This document shows positions 34,973 to 46,687 of a DNA stretch of 64,000 nt, piece after piece. Source of the stretch: Scleroderma bovista (taxonomy: Eukaryota > Basidiomycota > Agaricomycetes > Boletales > Sclerodermataceae); NCBI GenBank assembly GCA_037178675.1, contig JAYMGJ010000346.1, positions 124,001-188,000 of the forward strand, in the 5' to 3' direction. Each line of letters starts with the position of its first letter. Position 1 is the stretch's first letter. The position numbers were made by a program, and so were the translations under genes. Below the pieces are notes generated by a model. The model did not search any database. It saw only the letters and a program-made list of their open reading frames with translations, and was not told the origin of the DNA.

Positions 34973-36829
34973 ATGTCTTCGTGTGGTAATACAAATGCTG
35001 ATGATGGTGCATTGATGCCAAGTAAGTGGGTCGTGTCCGCGAAATCCCCACAAATTTAATTACGGCTCTGTGCCAGGAAGATTGAAATACGACAAAAGAA
35101 AGTATTGCATAAAATGCAAACTGAACTTCGGAAACATTGTCATACGCCACGCGGTTTATTGCAGGTACTTCTCCTCGGTGTCCATACACATTATCCCGCT
35201 CACTTGCTGGCTTAGAGAATGCTTTACCCCAATGGTGACCATCAAATTCAGAAGGGCCCTAGAACCTCATGTCAATGCTAATGCTGGCACTTCCAAACGA
35301 CCCAAGTTGAAAGCATCTGGATCACTGGTCCTCGGTTTTTCGGGCGGTCTCGGATCTTCAGTGCTCCTTGATTTGGTCTATAAGACATACTTTTCAAGCC
35401 AATCGCCGATGCATGATAACGGAGTGGTTCGGGGAGGAATAAATCATCCCCGAAACACGACAGTGTGGACATCTTGTGCAGTATGTTACGTCGAAGGTTC
35501 CAGTGCCTTCCCTGGGGTATGATTTTGTTTCATCATCACGGGGCTTCACTCTGAAACTTTTTTCAGGAGCATGATAGAACGGAGGAGATGCGAAGCGCTC
35601 TTACTCCATATGTGAATGTCGAATTTATTCCCCTCCGACTGGAAGATGCTTTTGACGAGCTATGGTGGGGACAGGTAGCTGGAACAAATGATGTGTCTCT
35701 TCTAGCGCTAGAGCTGGGAAAAGATGGATTACCTACGGAAGGTGAGCCCATTGGATTTACCATCTTTGATCTTGATCTAATCTAGGTCAGCTTTGCGTCT
35801 CGTTCCTCCATCTGCTGTCCTTTCTCCCACAGACGCCTTGCGTGCTTTCCTGGCCGCTCTACCTACACCAACGGCCATTTCCAGGACCATACATGTCCTC
35901 ATTCGACTCCTCCTACTCTATACAGCTCGATCTCGTGATGCATCACACCTTTTGTTGGGAACGTCCCTCACCACGTTGTCAGTATCCCTGATTTCATGCG
36001 TTGCTCAAGGGGGAGGTTATAGCGTCCTCGAGGAATTGCAAGAGGAATGGCCTTCTCCCCAGGCCTCACACCCTGATATTATTGGATCGATTCGCTTGTT
36101 GCGACCATTGAGAGACATCACCATGAAGGAGTGCGCAGCCTTTGCTTGGTGGAATGGAATACATGTCCCTGGAAGACCTAAAGTAATGCGAGCTACAGCC
36201 GGGATTCTCGGTTTGACCAAAGGTAGTTACTTAGTGCAATGGTGTTCATCACATTTTAACATCCAGAAGATTTCATCGTCGGACTTGAAAAAGATTACCC
36301 GTCAACGGTATCAACGATTGCACGCACTTGCGCGAAGTTGGAACCAAAGGGCACATCTCTACGCGAATGCAAGTTCTGTCGCCGGTTGGTACTCTTTAGT
36401 TATTGGCAATTTTTCTCAGTTAAACCTTGTCTTCTTAGTCCGTTGCAAGAAGGACTGGCGGACTGGAAGGCTCAAATATCAATACGATCGTATTCTGATT
36501 CGACGTTTGTCTCAGATCAAGTACACAAACCTATCTCGGTCCCTCCCACCTCACCCATCACCTCCGACACATTTGCGCCATTCCCTTCACTTGCGACTTA
36601 CCTTTGTTACTCCTGTTTAACGACGCTGACAAGTAGGAGTAGCCGAAGAGCAGGACCTACACGATCCAGTGAACGTTTTCAGGATACGCCATTACCTGTG
36701 TGGTTGAAGGGTGAGGAAATATTTCCACGGGGCACGGCGTTGATGAATGACGAGCTTTGGGTTCAAAAGCGGCAAAGCGAGGCCGCAAATCGAGACTCGA
36801 TCGCTGGATTCCTTCTTCCTAGTAGTTGA
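34973..36829 (+). CDS. NCS2: Cytoplasmic tRNA 2-thiolation protein 2 (CTU2/NCS2)
   Basis: Seven exons (34973-35021, 35077-35164, 35216-35516, 35567-35741, 35791-36222, 36267-36384, 36439-36829) encode 517 residues. The N-terminus has paired cysteines (CIKCKLNFGNIVIRHAVYC, ECF) typical of the family, then the PP-loop-like SGGLGSSVLLDLVYK, the LLLGTSLTTLSVSLIS stretch in place of the catalytic ATP-pyrophosphatase helix, LRDITMKECAAFAWWNGI, DFIVGLEKDYPSTVSTI, and C-terminal Cys pairs (CKFC, CYSC). Ncs2 forms a complex with the catalytic partner Ncs6/Ctu1 and takes part in 2-thiolation of wobble uridine in cytosolic tRNAs for Lys, Glu and Gln using sulfur carried by Urm1. The frame changes between exons are fully explained by introns. 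Confidence 0.93.
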
Positions 36830-37061
36830 TATGTACGTGTACCCAAGCCGTACTTATGTTGAAGTGGCGTACTATTCCCGAGCTCAGTGGCTTTGGAATC
36901 CCAAGTTTTGGGCCTTAGCGGGCCTGGTCTCGACTCTCGACCTCTCTCTCACACAGTTGTTCTGGCGGCCACACAGTATTGCCGATTTCTACAAATACGG
37001 GATACGTTGAATTTGTACTCCAACCATCCTCCCAAGAACCCGCTATCAAGGAAGCCATAGC

Positions 37062-39346
37062 ATGCTAGGAGAAGAGATTCTGAACCACTATGAAGTCGAA
37101 GAACAGCAGCGGGATCTTTCGCAAAGCTTCCAGTCAAAGAAGAATACCCTTTTGAGATCTCATGGAAGACCTCCATGGTAGCCTTTCTCAGCGAATGTTG
37201 TTTCAGTCTTCCTGATGGCCGAGACTCAGGTATGGCGAAGACGGACTACCAATCAATAATGCGTTCGTTATTGGGATTGCAGGTGAGAAGGTAACTTGAA
37301 GTCATCACTGGATTGCCTTGTTCAATATTCCTTCCAGGGGGTTCGGCCAGTGGGAAGGTGAGATCAACCGTCTATCGATAGAGTATCACAGATGAACCCA
37401 ACAGCACGTAGACACACGTCGCAAGACAGATTGTCAAGTCCCTCGGATCAGTCCCTATCATTGTTATAATGTCCCAGGCATGTCACTACATCTAGGAAGC
37501 ACGCGACTAGCTGTGGGCGTCTTACATTTGTCTCAGGATAGCTTCTACAAGCGCCACACGGAAGAGGAAATTGCACTTTCCCATGCCAATCGTTTCGACT
37601 TTGATCATCCAGATGCGATCGACATGCCTATGTTCGCTGCAGTACGTGGCCCCTTTCGGGAGTCTTTTGTGCAAGGATGTAACGAGAAGTTGCCGCCGGT
37701 AGTGCCTTGCAGACCTTAAAGCGTGTCGACAAACGAATATACCAATATATTCCTTCAAAGAACATCAACGACTAGATGAAACGAAGTATCTCTATGGGGC
37801 CGCTGTTATCATAGGTCGTTTGTTTGTCTATACTATTTTCCTTAGCTGAAACTGTCGTAGCTGAAGGTATCATGGCGTTGCACGACCCCAGTCTGCGTGC
37901 CTTGTACGACCTCAAGGTGACGGATGCACAGTTCTTCTCTGTACTATTTCTGAACTCCTGTTAGATATTTGTTCAATGCGATCCAGACCTTATGCTTGCA
38001 CGACGGATCTCGCGGGATGTCAAGGAACGTGGACGAAGCGTTGAAGGGGTTCTAGAACAGTTCGCGGCCATCCGTTAGCCACGGCTAATGTCTAACAGTG
38101 GCCGCAGATACCTTCGTTACGTCAAGCCTGCCTTCGACAGCTTCGTGCATCCGACAGCTCGACATGCGGATATTGTCAGTCTAAAATTCTCTCTATATCC
38201 TACTACTTCATCAGCTGAGCCATTTTTAGGTTGTGCCAGGCTCTGATAACTCTGTCGCCATCGAACTGATCTCTACTCATATCCGTCGTCAGATGAATGA
38301 ACGTGCCCATCATTTCAGAAAAAACATCGCTTACCGACCTGTAGATGAATGTCTGAACTCGGTCAACGGTACCCACGAGGATTCCACTCTGGTACTTTTA
38401 CCTCAGACACCACAGCTGAAGGTGAGGCACCCCTAGCAACTCAAGTTATTTGGAAGGTGGACTCCCACTACAGGGCATTTACACTATCTTGCGTGACGAG
38501 AGGGCGAGCCGACAAGATTTCATTTTCTTTGTGGATCGTCTTGCAACTTTGTTGATCGAAAAGGCAATGGAATTCCTTCCCCACAGACCAAAGGTAGTGA
38601 CCACGCCCACTGACATGGAGTGTTGCGGGAAGGAGTTGGATGTTAAGGTCAGTAATGAGCATCCTAAGGACTTCCCTACCCTTACAAGGAGTCTCAGAAC
38701 ATCTGTGGAGTATCAATCCTACGTTCGTAAGTCTCTTGATACTTTCATGAACAACATTCGCATACATCCGTAGGGGAGGTCCTTTGGAAAAGGGGCTACA
38801 ACGCGTGCTAAGCGACGTTACCATCGGATCTCTCCTGGTACAAACAGACGGGAAGACCGGCGAGCCTCTTTTGTTGCATGTGATGCTACCGAAATGTATC
38901 CGTGAACGTCATTTTGCTGTTGACACCTGGGTGTTTCTATTGGACGCACAGGTACAGTGGCATTCCTGTGGGTACTTTTTTGCGACGACGTTAATTGGAC
39001 CATGTAGATCAGCACGGGAGCTTCTGCGTTCATGGCGATTCGAACATTACTGGATCACGGAGTCCAGCAGGATCACATTGTTTTCGTGACCTTCCTTGTG
39101 GCACGCACAGGTGGTATACACGTTATCAAACGTGCTTTCCCCAATGTCAAGATCATTTGTGGCGCCATCGATCCGGGATTGAGGGAGACATGGATCGAAC
39201 TATACCACTCGGAAGGTGAAGGTCAGCGTGGTACTACTCGGAAGGTGTGGGTCGTTGAACCAGGAATGGGACACATTAGTAAGTCGTCTGAGCAGCCTTC
39301 TTTCCCGGTGTTAATTGGGTGACTAGGTGATCGTTATTACTTGTGA
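37062..39346 (+). CDS. URK1: Uridine kinase with C-terminal UPRT-like domain (URK1/UCKL type)
   Basis: Fifteen exons join in phase into 517 residues, from ATG at 37062 to TGA at 39344-39346. The kinase half has Walker A GIAGGSASGKT split over exons 2-4 (exon 3, 37338-37357, is only 20 nt), DSFYK, FDHPDAID, the uridine-binding YSFKEHQR, and a lid-like RRISRDVKERGR. The second half is uracil phosphoribosyltransferase-like: GVSILRSGGPLEKGL, GEPLLLHVMLP, FVTFLVARTGGIHV and a PGMGHISDRYYL end. The enzyme phosphorylates uridine and cytidine in pyrimidine salvage; the UPRT half in this family is usually not catalytic. Intron 4 begins with GC (37478) instead of GT. The first exon is preceded by only 232 bp from the CTU2 stop. 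Confidence 0.95.
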
Positions 39347-39660
39347 TCATATTATGGAAGGTATACCCGCGCCTTGTTTGCTTTAGTTTTAGCATGCTTT
39401 GTGGGCACTACTGTTCCGAGCGAGCATTACCACAGTTGTTCGTCAAGGGCACCCTTAAAGCTTATCTCTTTACGAACTACTAACTCATACATTTCCCATT
39501 TCCCTGGCCTCAAATGAATGTTCATCTGCAACAATCAAATTATCTCCGATTTGACCTTATCTCATACAAGACTTCTGCGGTATACATATTGGTTGGGTAT
39601 ACAGGAGAATCCAATTGCATTCCGACTTTATCACATGTGATCCAGCAAGTTCGCACGCTA
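39347..39660. other. Convergent 3' intergenic region
   Basis: About 314 bp between the converging stops of the uridine kinase and the aminotransferase. Only 3' untranslated sequence is expected; nothing else is seen. Confidence 0.5.
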
Positions 39661-41431
39661 TTAGTTGGCTTGTCCTGCAAAGTGTTCTTTCACCTTGGCA
39701 CATACGTCCATGAGCGCATCAGCGAGGAAGTCAAAGTCGGATATCTACAAAGGTTCTTCAAACGGACAGGCATGAGGTGCAAAATGTACATACCTCGTTG
39801 AATATCTGTGCGCTGCATCTAACCCACCATTTCTCATTGTGGCGAAAGCAGAATGCATAGGTATTCCACTTTAGTAACAAAGTATCTCGTATCAAGGTTG
39901 ATATATCTCCGGTGTTGGGAATTTTTCCTGGGAGAGGAAGCTCGACATTCACCTGTTTAACAAAATTCGCCCACATGAAGCCAAGGATGATAAAGGAGCC
40001 ATACCATGTTCAGAGTCATGTGCCCCTCTGGGTCAAGCAGCTCCGTTCCGAGCCGTCTCGCCAAATGCTTCCCTCCCTCCACGGCGAGCTTGCGAATGTA
40101 TTCGTTGATTTTGTGCTCGCCTCCTAACCACTCCCTGAAGTCGAGCGCTGGTGGACGTTGAGATATAACGCACCCATGGGTCAACATACATACATACCTG
40201 CATTCACACTCATGTACGGGACATGGTCAATAGTTCCCGTCCCTAAGACAGTGTCGAAAAGTGGTACAGAGGGCTACGAAAGGAAACAAACATTCAAAAA
40301 GCTTGGCAAATTCCTCAGAACTGATGCAATCCTTGTCTTGTGGAGAGTGGTAGTTATCCGGAGTGGGAAAGGGCGACCGAATGAAATGCTGATTCCTGTG
40401 TTCAAGTTTACTTCCCGGCTCTTCCGAAGCATAACTACACTGAAAGCGGGCAGACCTTTGAGAAACGTAAAGAACAGCGCACCCTCGCTTTGCATAAAGC
40501 CATTTATGACAGTTCTATTGGACACTTGCACATCAACATAGGCACCAAGCTCTTTAGACTTTGGGGGTACTAACCGAGACCCAGAAATCTGGTTGTATTT
40601 CCGACAGGTTGATGTCAGGCTCTTGTCCTATGGAGTGAGCTGCATCCAGAATAGTATATACACCGGCATCTCTACATATAGCTACCATTTCTTTCCATGG
40701 CAACAGAATCGCGGGAAGAGATACGATAGTGTCGATTACCGCAACGAACTTTCGGTTTTGATCCGGGTCACTATGTTCCTCTTTGACCTTCTGGATGTAT
40801 TCCCTAAAGGCCTCGATTATAGCCTCATGCGTCGTAGGGAACTGGAGGGTGAATATGGACACCGTTGGATGCAAAGGAATGTCTGACAGGTACTTCAGTG
40901 CGCTTAACACGGCAGGATAGGTCGTGTTGGCTGTATTTATCAGTCAGAGGTCAAAGCATCATGCTGTCCATGCCATTACCTCCAATGAGAACATCATCCG
41001 CGTTGAAGGAAAAGTTGCGCAGGATGGTCGAAATACCACTAGATGTGTTGGCGACCATGACACACTCATCGACATCGGCGCCGATGAGTTTGGCAACACG
41101 CTGTCGCACACGGGTTATGTGGGGAAGAATAACAAGTTTCATAAACTTGTCGGGGTTCGCCTCTGCCTCCGTAGTCCACATGTCACAGGCCGCTCGGACA
41201 GGGAGGGGAAGTGAGCCATAAGAGCCTGTAGTAGTGGGATGTACTTCTGGGAGGGAGTAAGCAAACCGGCCAAATGGACGCACCATGGTTGAGGTTCACA
41301 TATTCGGGGTCGAACCCGAATAGCTTGTGCATTTCATGCCCGAATGCTGGGGGAGGATTTTTGTATAGTTCTTCGAAATTGAATGGAGCCGGGATTGGAA
41401 CAAGAGCAGTGGATGGAGCCCGGGAAGTCAT
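39661..41431 (-). CDS. PLP-dependent aminotransferase class V (isopenicillin-N-epimerase-like)
   Basis: About eight exons on the minus strand, ATG at 41431 and TAA at 39661-39663. Motifs in order: FGHEMHKLFGFDP, YVNLNHGSYGSLPLPV (substrate and cofactor entry), NTSSGISTILRNF, KFVAVIDTIVSLPAILLPWKEM, ILDAAHSIGQ (Asp of the PLP pyridine contact), NCHKWLYAKRG with the presumed Schiff-base Lys, GTIDHVPYMSV, LDFREWLGGE, then a C-terminal domain ending in VCAKVKEHFAGQAN. Related fungal enzymes include cysteine desulfurase-like lyases such as the second enzyme of ergothioneine synthesis, but the substrate cannot be read from this sequence. Exon 5-6 borders (about 40270-40345) are the weakest part of the model. 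Confidence 0.87.
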
Positions 41432-41693
41432 GGGTGAGATAGAAGGACCAGCCGCTCAATCGTGAACGTCTGGTGATCTGGTTCTGGAGAAGACTCCGAG
41501 GACATGCACAACGAGTCAATATTGTTACTGTATACGCCTTATCTCAAATCGGATACTATTACCATAGGTACTTAGACCATCCCTATAACTACCAGTCGCG
41601 CGTCTTCGATTCTACCACCTGCGGTTCCTCATAGTACCCTCTCTGCATCCCTCGTTCGGTGGTAACGATCGTGTAGCTGTTCAGGAAACCACG

Positions 41694-42432
41694 ATGAAGG
41701 CTTTCTTCTATGGAACGCTAATGCATCCCAAAATATTGCAGCGGGTATTAGACAATAATGGGTCGCACCTCCGAATTTGTCCAGCGATATTGAAGGTTAG
41801 TAACCCATGAAGCCCCGCCACGTTCATAGTCCAACTCTGATATTCTCCATAATGAAGGACTTCACGCGGCATAAGATCAAAGCAAGTGTATAGCCTTGTC
41901 TCTCCTGCCAGAGAGCTAACTCGTACAGTTAAGGGGGCCGTCTACCCCGCGATTGTCCCCTATTCGCTGAGCCGATCCATGTTTGATCGCGACCTCGAAC
42001 CAGAAGAGAGAATCGTTAGAGGGACCGTGGTCTCGGGTTTAACAGAAGAGGAAGTTAGACTATTGGATGTCTTCGAAGGCGACGTGAGTAGTGACGTTGT
42101 GCATGCTTGGGTCTGTTGAGATTTTCATTGGCGTGGCGCAGGAATACATACGAGAAGTGGTCTCTGTATATCCACTTGGTCCACTTGGTCCACTTGCCAG
42201 CCCGTATGATGGGCCATTAGTGGATATCCCAGCTGCAAAAATATTCCCATCTATCATCCTACAGCAGCCCATTGAAGCGAATACCTACATTTGGTGTATG
42301 CCATTGTCTCAACTTCGTCCAGATCGATGGTCATTTGAAGAGTTCGTCCAACATGATGCTTGGAGGTGGGAAAACAACGGAGTAGACAGGCGAAAGGCGA
42401 TGGAAGGAACCATCGTGCGGTCTAGGCTGTAG
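41694..42432 (+). CDS. AIG2-like gamma-glutamylcyclotransferase family protein, copy 1
   Basis: Exons 41694-41795, 41858-41885, 41929-42083 and 42142-42432 give 191 residues. The fold signature FFYGTLMHPKIL is at the N-terminus, followed by SHLRICPAIL, YPAIVPYSLSRSMF, VRGTVVSGLTEEEVRLLDVFEGDEY with the conserved acidic residue, and ANTYIWCMP. Family members cyclise gamma-glutamyl peptides or amines; the exact substrate is unknown. All splice sites are usable, with intron 2 only 43 nt. It is paralogous to the gene at 47186-47943, together with flanking DNA. It lies divergent from the aminotransferase with 262 bp between the starts. Confidence 0.88.
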
Positions 42433-42479
42433 TTGAAATATCAAACTAGTCTTACTAGTCTAAACCTGGTAGCGGAAGT

Positions 42480-43219
42480 TAGTGTTGCCGCCGAGGTGAG
42501 GTGACTTCGGAGGTGACTTCGCTTCGGTTCGAAATTTGAATAGTTCGACTGCAGTTCGAAAATTCGAAGTCAAACGAACTGGTGGGGTCGAACTCCTTTC
42601 GAAGTGACCAAATGTGGTAATAGTGTAGAGTGTATGTACACAAGTACATATTCACAGATGTCCTCTGTCCTGCTAGTGATCAAAACCTCGTCTCCCTCAG
42701 TACTTTATGGTTGGTTCCTGCTCAGGCTGTACCGTGTGAACGGGTATTCTCGTCAAGCAAGGAAACTTGTATGCTTCGTCGAATTCAACAGGATTTCTCC
42801 ACAACTATTAGAAGCATTACAAATTCGCCCTCAGGAAGGACAAGCTAGATTTTACAGGCGATTTACTTGCACGAGAAGAAGACTATTATATTGAAGGAGC
42901 TTTGACATAGAGAGCAGTCGAGGAACTCATTGGTGAAGACAAATTCACGGAGCTTGACCAGCTGGTGCTCACTGCTTCAGACCTAGTCTCCCAAAGCCCG
43001 ACTCTAAGTTAGAGGAAGATAGTCGTTCCACTAAAATTCTTCAGACCCACCTAATAATTAGCTAGTAATCTCTCATAATTTTGCTGTATAGTAATCACGC
43101 TCTGATTGGCTGAGAACATTGCCGACCTCGTTCCACCTCACTTCGTTCAAGTTCGATGATTCGAAGTGGCACCGAAGTGCCACTTCGGTTCGCCTCACCT
43201 CACCTCTGCGGCAACACTA
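42480..43219 (+). mobile_element. hAT-type DNA element, 740 bp, non-autonomous
   Basis: Terminal inverted repeats start TAGTGTTGCCGC on the left and end GCGGCAACACTA on the right (right end reads ...CTGCGGCAACACTA), followed inward by matching GAGGTGAGGTG. An identical 8-bp duplication, GCGGAAGT, flanks the element at 42472-42479 and 43220-43227, the target-site size of hAT elements. Subterminal TTCGAA-rich palindromes are present. Inside, 42690-43011 keeps the end of a hAT transposase in broken frames: AVPCERVFSSSKET, then ISPQLLEALQI, then FALRKDKLDFTGDLLAREEDYYIEG. The element cannot move itself. Confidence 0.88.
42650..43011 (+). pseudogene. hAT transposase C-terminal (dimerisation domain) fragment
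   Basis: A plus-strand relic inside the 740-bp element. ERVFSSSKET and the following LLARE-EDYYIEGAL text are hallmarks of the hAT C-terminal dimerisation region. At least two frame changes and a TAG (about 42907) interrupt it. Confidence 0.8.
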
Positions 43220-43227
43220 GCGGAAGT

Positions 43228-43850
43228 CGTTCATTTCCATTGCGACAGAATCTATTTCGGGCGTTCCTTTTGCAGCGCCGTTGGGCGTGCTTGCAGTGGT
43301 CCCCGCAGTACTCCAGACTCTTTCCTAGTGCCATACTGGCGGGCTTGGACTCGGCCAGAAGCGACGGTGTTCGTTATCATCATTTCATCCCTTTTATGTT
43401 TATTACCCGTGTTGTGTTGCCAATCAGCTAATGCGCTCTTTTCAACAGCAAGCCAGGTGAGCTGCGCCTTCATCATCTCCATAGAGTCTAGTGTTGCCGC
43501 GAACCGGACCAAACCCGACCGGACTCAAAAGTTCATTTGACTCTTCGTTTTTCCGAACTCGAACGAACTGAGGACAAACGAAGTCGGCTGTCGAGCTCAA
43601 CCAATCACAGCAGACGGTTTCGCGTAGGGATTCTATGCTGACCTGATTAGCAATATTGTAGTACTAGTAACCCAATTCGTTTTAGTTTGTATGTCAACTC
43701 GTTGTGGTTAGTTTTACCGAACTCCACCGAACTTCATCACTTTCGAACCGCGGATTCGAACTCACTTCGAATTTAGTCCGGTTCGGCGGCAACACTACCA
43801 TAGACTGTCCCGACTTTGTGAACTACGAGATCCTCCGGACCGATTTTTCT
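43228..43850 (+). pseudogene. Truncated duplicate of the PPN2-type phosphatase 5' end
   Basis: 43228-43488 matches the upstream sequence and exon 1 of the phosphatase gene at 48143 (shared GTTCCTTTTGCA, then the membrane-anchor region CGTnATCATnnT...TTTATTACn and CAAGCCAGGTG at the splice donor). After the short element at 43489-43797, a further block around 43806-43845 resembles exon 2 (GACTTTGTGAACTACGAG against GACTTCTCCAATTACATC). Catalytic exons are absent, so this is a dead fragment of the duplication that also carries AIG2 copy 1. Confidence 0.7.
43489..43797. mobile_element. Second short hAT-like inverted-repeat element (309 bp)
   Basis: The left end is TAGTGTTGCCGCGAACCGGAC and the right end reads GTCCGGTTCGGCGGCAACACTA, so the termini are near-perfect inverted repeats and share TAGTGTTGCCGC with the 740-bp element. 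The interior has TTCGAA/CGAAC repeats and no coding trace. Flanks read CCATAGAG on the left (two bases before the end) and CCATAGAC on the right, a possible decayed 8-bp duplication. It lies in the intron position of the truncated phosphatase copy. Confidence 0.78.
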
Positions 43851-44946
43851 ATACTTCGGGACCGATCACCAAAAGGGGAGTGAACGAGTTGTGATGTGTG
43901 TGGTGAGAGAATATGCTCGCGAAAGCAACATCCAAAAGCAACATGGGTATTACAGAATGTCCGCGGTGTGGCCAGACCTATCTACCGGTAGTGTGATGCA
44001 TTTGGCACACAGTCCGATCGTTATCGCTTGTAGGCTTTCTCATTGCTTTCCAATGTTGTAGCTTTCCATAGGCTCTTCTTTCGCCACATCGCACCACACA
44101 TCGTCTTGGAAAAGAAAGAAAACAACATGAGACCATTTTGGCTACGAGGATACGGTTTACGCCCATTTACTCACAAGGTTTGAATACTGACGACGTAGTT
44201 GTCAGATCTGCATAGTCTCCACTCAATTCCTCAAATTGGAATCCCTAAGGTCAGGTGAGTAGGAACAAAAATTAACAGGATTTCTGCGCTCGCAAAAGAT
44301 CTCCTATCCGACGGATTGTGGAAAGACACTCAGATACATGCACGTGAGTTATTGTTTGATTGTGACTGACATGGCCTGTAGTGTTTCCCCCGCAGGCGAT
44401 CTCAAAGGAATATTCAAACATTTTCTGGTAGCCGACGTAGGACCTTTGACCGACTATAGTGACTGGGGCCATTTCGAATCCACGTTGTTATGAGTTATAA
44501 TGAAACTTGCTTCATTCCTCTGTTCTTCGTATTCCTACCTGGGACAGTGTATACCAGATAAGATGTGTAACTATTTCTGCGAGAGGGATTTCCAAAGCGG
44601 CCTCTATGCTTAGATACGCAAATTTATGCATTACTTCATGTCGGCAAAGTTGACGTCACAAAACCACTTCAGGATGACAGACTTTATTTTCAGCGAAATT
44701 TGAAGTCGCTACGCTTTTATTCGTGTTACAATACCAGCCTAGGTTGCTGACCTTTTTTCATTATAGCCTTAGGCATACCACCGTTGTACTGCCTGAACAG
44801 TGACAGAAAACGCCCGCTATGACCCATTGGGGGCCGTCACCCCCGCTGAGTGTGTGCATACCTCCTTCACACCGGGATACTGACCTTCAAAGAATAACAA
44901 GTATCAGTAACGTGGGTGATAAACATAGAACTGCACACTCGACCTT
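43851..44946. other. Intergenic region, no recognised gene
   Basis: About 1.1 kb. Two short minus-strand frames (43978-44166 and 44272-44472, 62 and 66 codons) begin with ATG but show no recognisable domain; I do not call them genes. Confidence 0.4.
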
Positions 44947-46687
44947 CTATGTTGACCATTCAACTTTACCAACCAATTCTGACAACTTCATCACACAATC
45001 CGTTGTGATACCAGCACAGTTGTCGAAGCACAGCCTCTGGATTACATTTCCCGCTGCTGCACGGCTGACCAGTGCATCGTACAGGCAGTGGAAGCATCCT
45101 GACCTGCCATGATCATGACTCCACTTACTCCAGTGTTTCTTCCGGACCGCTCGTTTGAAGTTGACTCCCTTGAATTCAATATCAGTCAAGGCGTGTGCAA
45201 ATGTCGCCCTGTTGTGGGGTTGGAGTGCACGGATGAGTGGATTGACTTCACTGTATTCCAGCCGAATAACACATAACTCTTGTGCATCCTTGAATACCTC
45301 CATCCATAGACATTGGTTGTAAAAGAGGCTGTGGTCACCCTGCAGGGTGATGATATTCATGTGAGCTACGGGAAGAGTATGGAGGAATGGGACGATTTCT
45401 TGCAAGGCCATTTTCCCGCCATACATTGGCGTGAATTCAATTTGGAGTGGGAATGGGAAATCTTGATCTCTTTCAAGCAAGTGAACATTTGCCCCATAGG
45501 TATCGGCAGGATTTGATGTGCCACATGCAACTTTCCACCCGTCCCCCCATTGACCACTACGACGGATATCCAAAGATCGGAGAAATCCTGGTTGACATAA
45601 TACAGGGGACAATGGCAGAGATGGATGGTCGCCAAACCTATCGTTGATGAATGGTTGGAAGGCAGTTAGGTCTTGGGTATCCAAATAAGTGCACTCAAGT
45701 TCAAGTCGTACAATCGTGGATCGAGGGAATTCAAAATGGTCCAGCAAAGAAGCCACAGAAGAAACTGAACCGATCAGGGTGAACCTTTCCAGTCGAGGAA
45801 GTATGGCCTTGACTGGCGTATTCCTGATGTTGTCCATCATCCTATCTGAGAGTACCCTATCCAAATAGAGCTGACGAAGGCTTGACAGTCGACGAAGGGC
45901 AAGTAGAAGGCCATGAAAATCCATTTCGGAGTGGTTGGCGAGGCAACACAGCCTGAGTTCCATAAGTGCAGAATTGAAGATGGGGGACAACCAATGCACC
46001 TGACAGAACTCAAGGTGTCGGAGGCCAGGCATTACTCCAGCGAAGATATCTTTGCGTACTTCAAATTGACTTTGTGCAGATAGGTAAAATGACTGCAGCA
46101 ATGGCGCAGGTGGGGCAGTCAGTCCTGCGCCAGTCAGTCCAGCGAAGACCTTGGCGGTAACATCCATAGGAGGCAGATCCAGAGGTCCTGGATACGATCC
46201 ATATGACCCAATGCTTTTATTAGAGATCTGAATGCTCCGATTGCTCTGTCCGTGCGTAAATAGGAGATACCGGCATGAATGATCAGAGCAGCAGTTCATC
46301 CATCCACCTTGGCGATACGAAGAAGAGACGTGTCCAGAGACTAGAACAGTTCAGAGCAACATTGCGCCAGTATCTGCAGACATAAGAAACATCAACCCAA
46401 CGGGGGATCTCCGCTGTGGATGTTGATCTACACTCGCAGTGCCACTGCCATGTGTATTGGAGAAAGATGCTACACAGTAATTCTGGAGGCAGGCGACATA
46501 TGGGGGACGGGGAAATTTTCCGCCAGGAGTGCCACACTATAGAAGGAGAAGGAATAATTCTTGTGGTCTTGTTGTCGATGCGATGTATACGAGCGTGTTC
46601 GCCTCTGTCCTCTGTGCTGATGGTACTGATGTCATTGACACTCAGTAAATCCAGGATCTTCGATAGCTCCGAGGTCATTTCTATCAA
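44947..46687 (-). pseudogene. F-box/LRR-like protein gene with two frameshifts
   Basis: The N-terminal part (46687 to about 46290) holds an F-box: PICRLPPELLCSIFLQYT and WVDVSYVCRYWRNVALNCSSLWTRLFF. It stops in frame just after RWMDELLL. The next ~120 bp is coding-like in another frame (IIHAGISYL, ALGHMDRIQDLWI), and from about 46175 the third frame continues with PPMDVTAKVFAGL, then about 390 open codons of Leu-rich text (LRHLEFCQVHW, LRQLYLDRVLSD, LERFTLIGSV) to TGA or TAG near 44947. Breaks lie at about 46285-46300 and 46165-46182. An intact protein would be a substrate adaptor of an SCF ubiquitin ligase. Sequencing errors are the alternative. Confidence 0.72.

Noticed and set aside
42530..42600. 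TTCGAA-rich palindromic cluster considered as a CRISPR-like or regulatory array
   Set aside because: There are no regular spacers; the repeats are subterminal palindromes of the hAT-type element.
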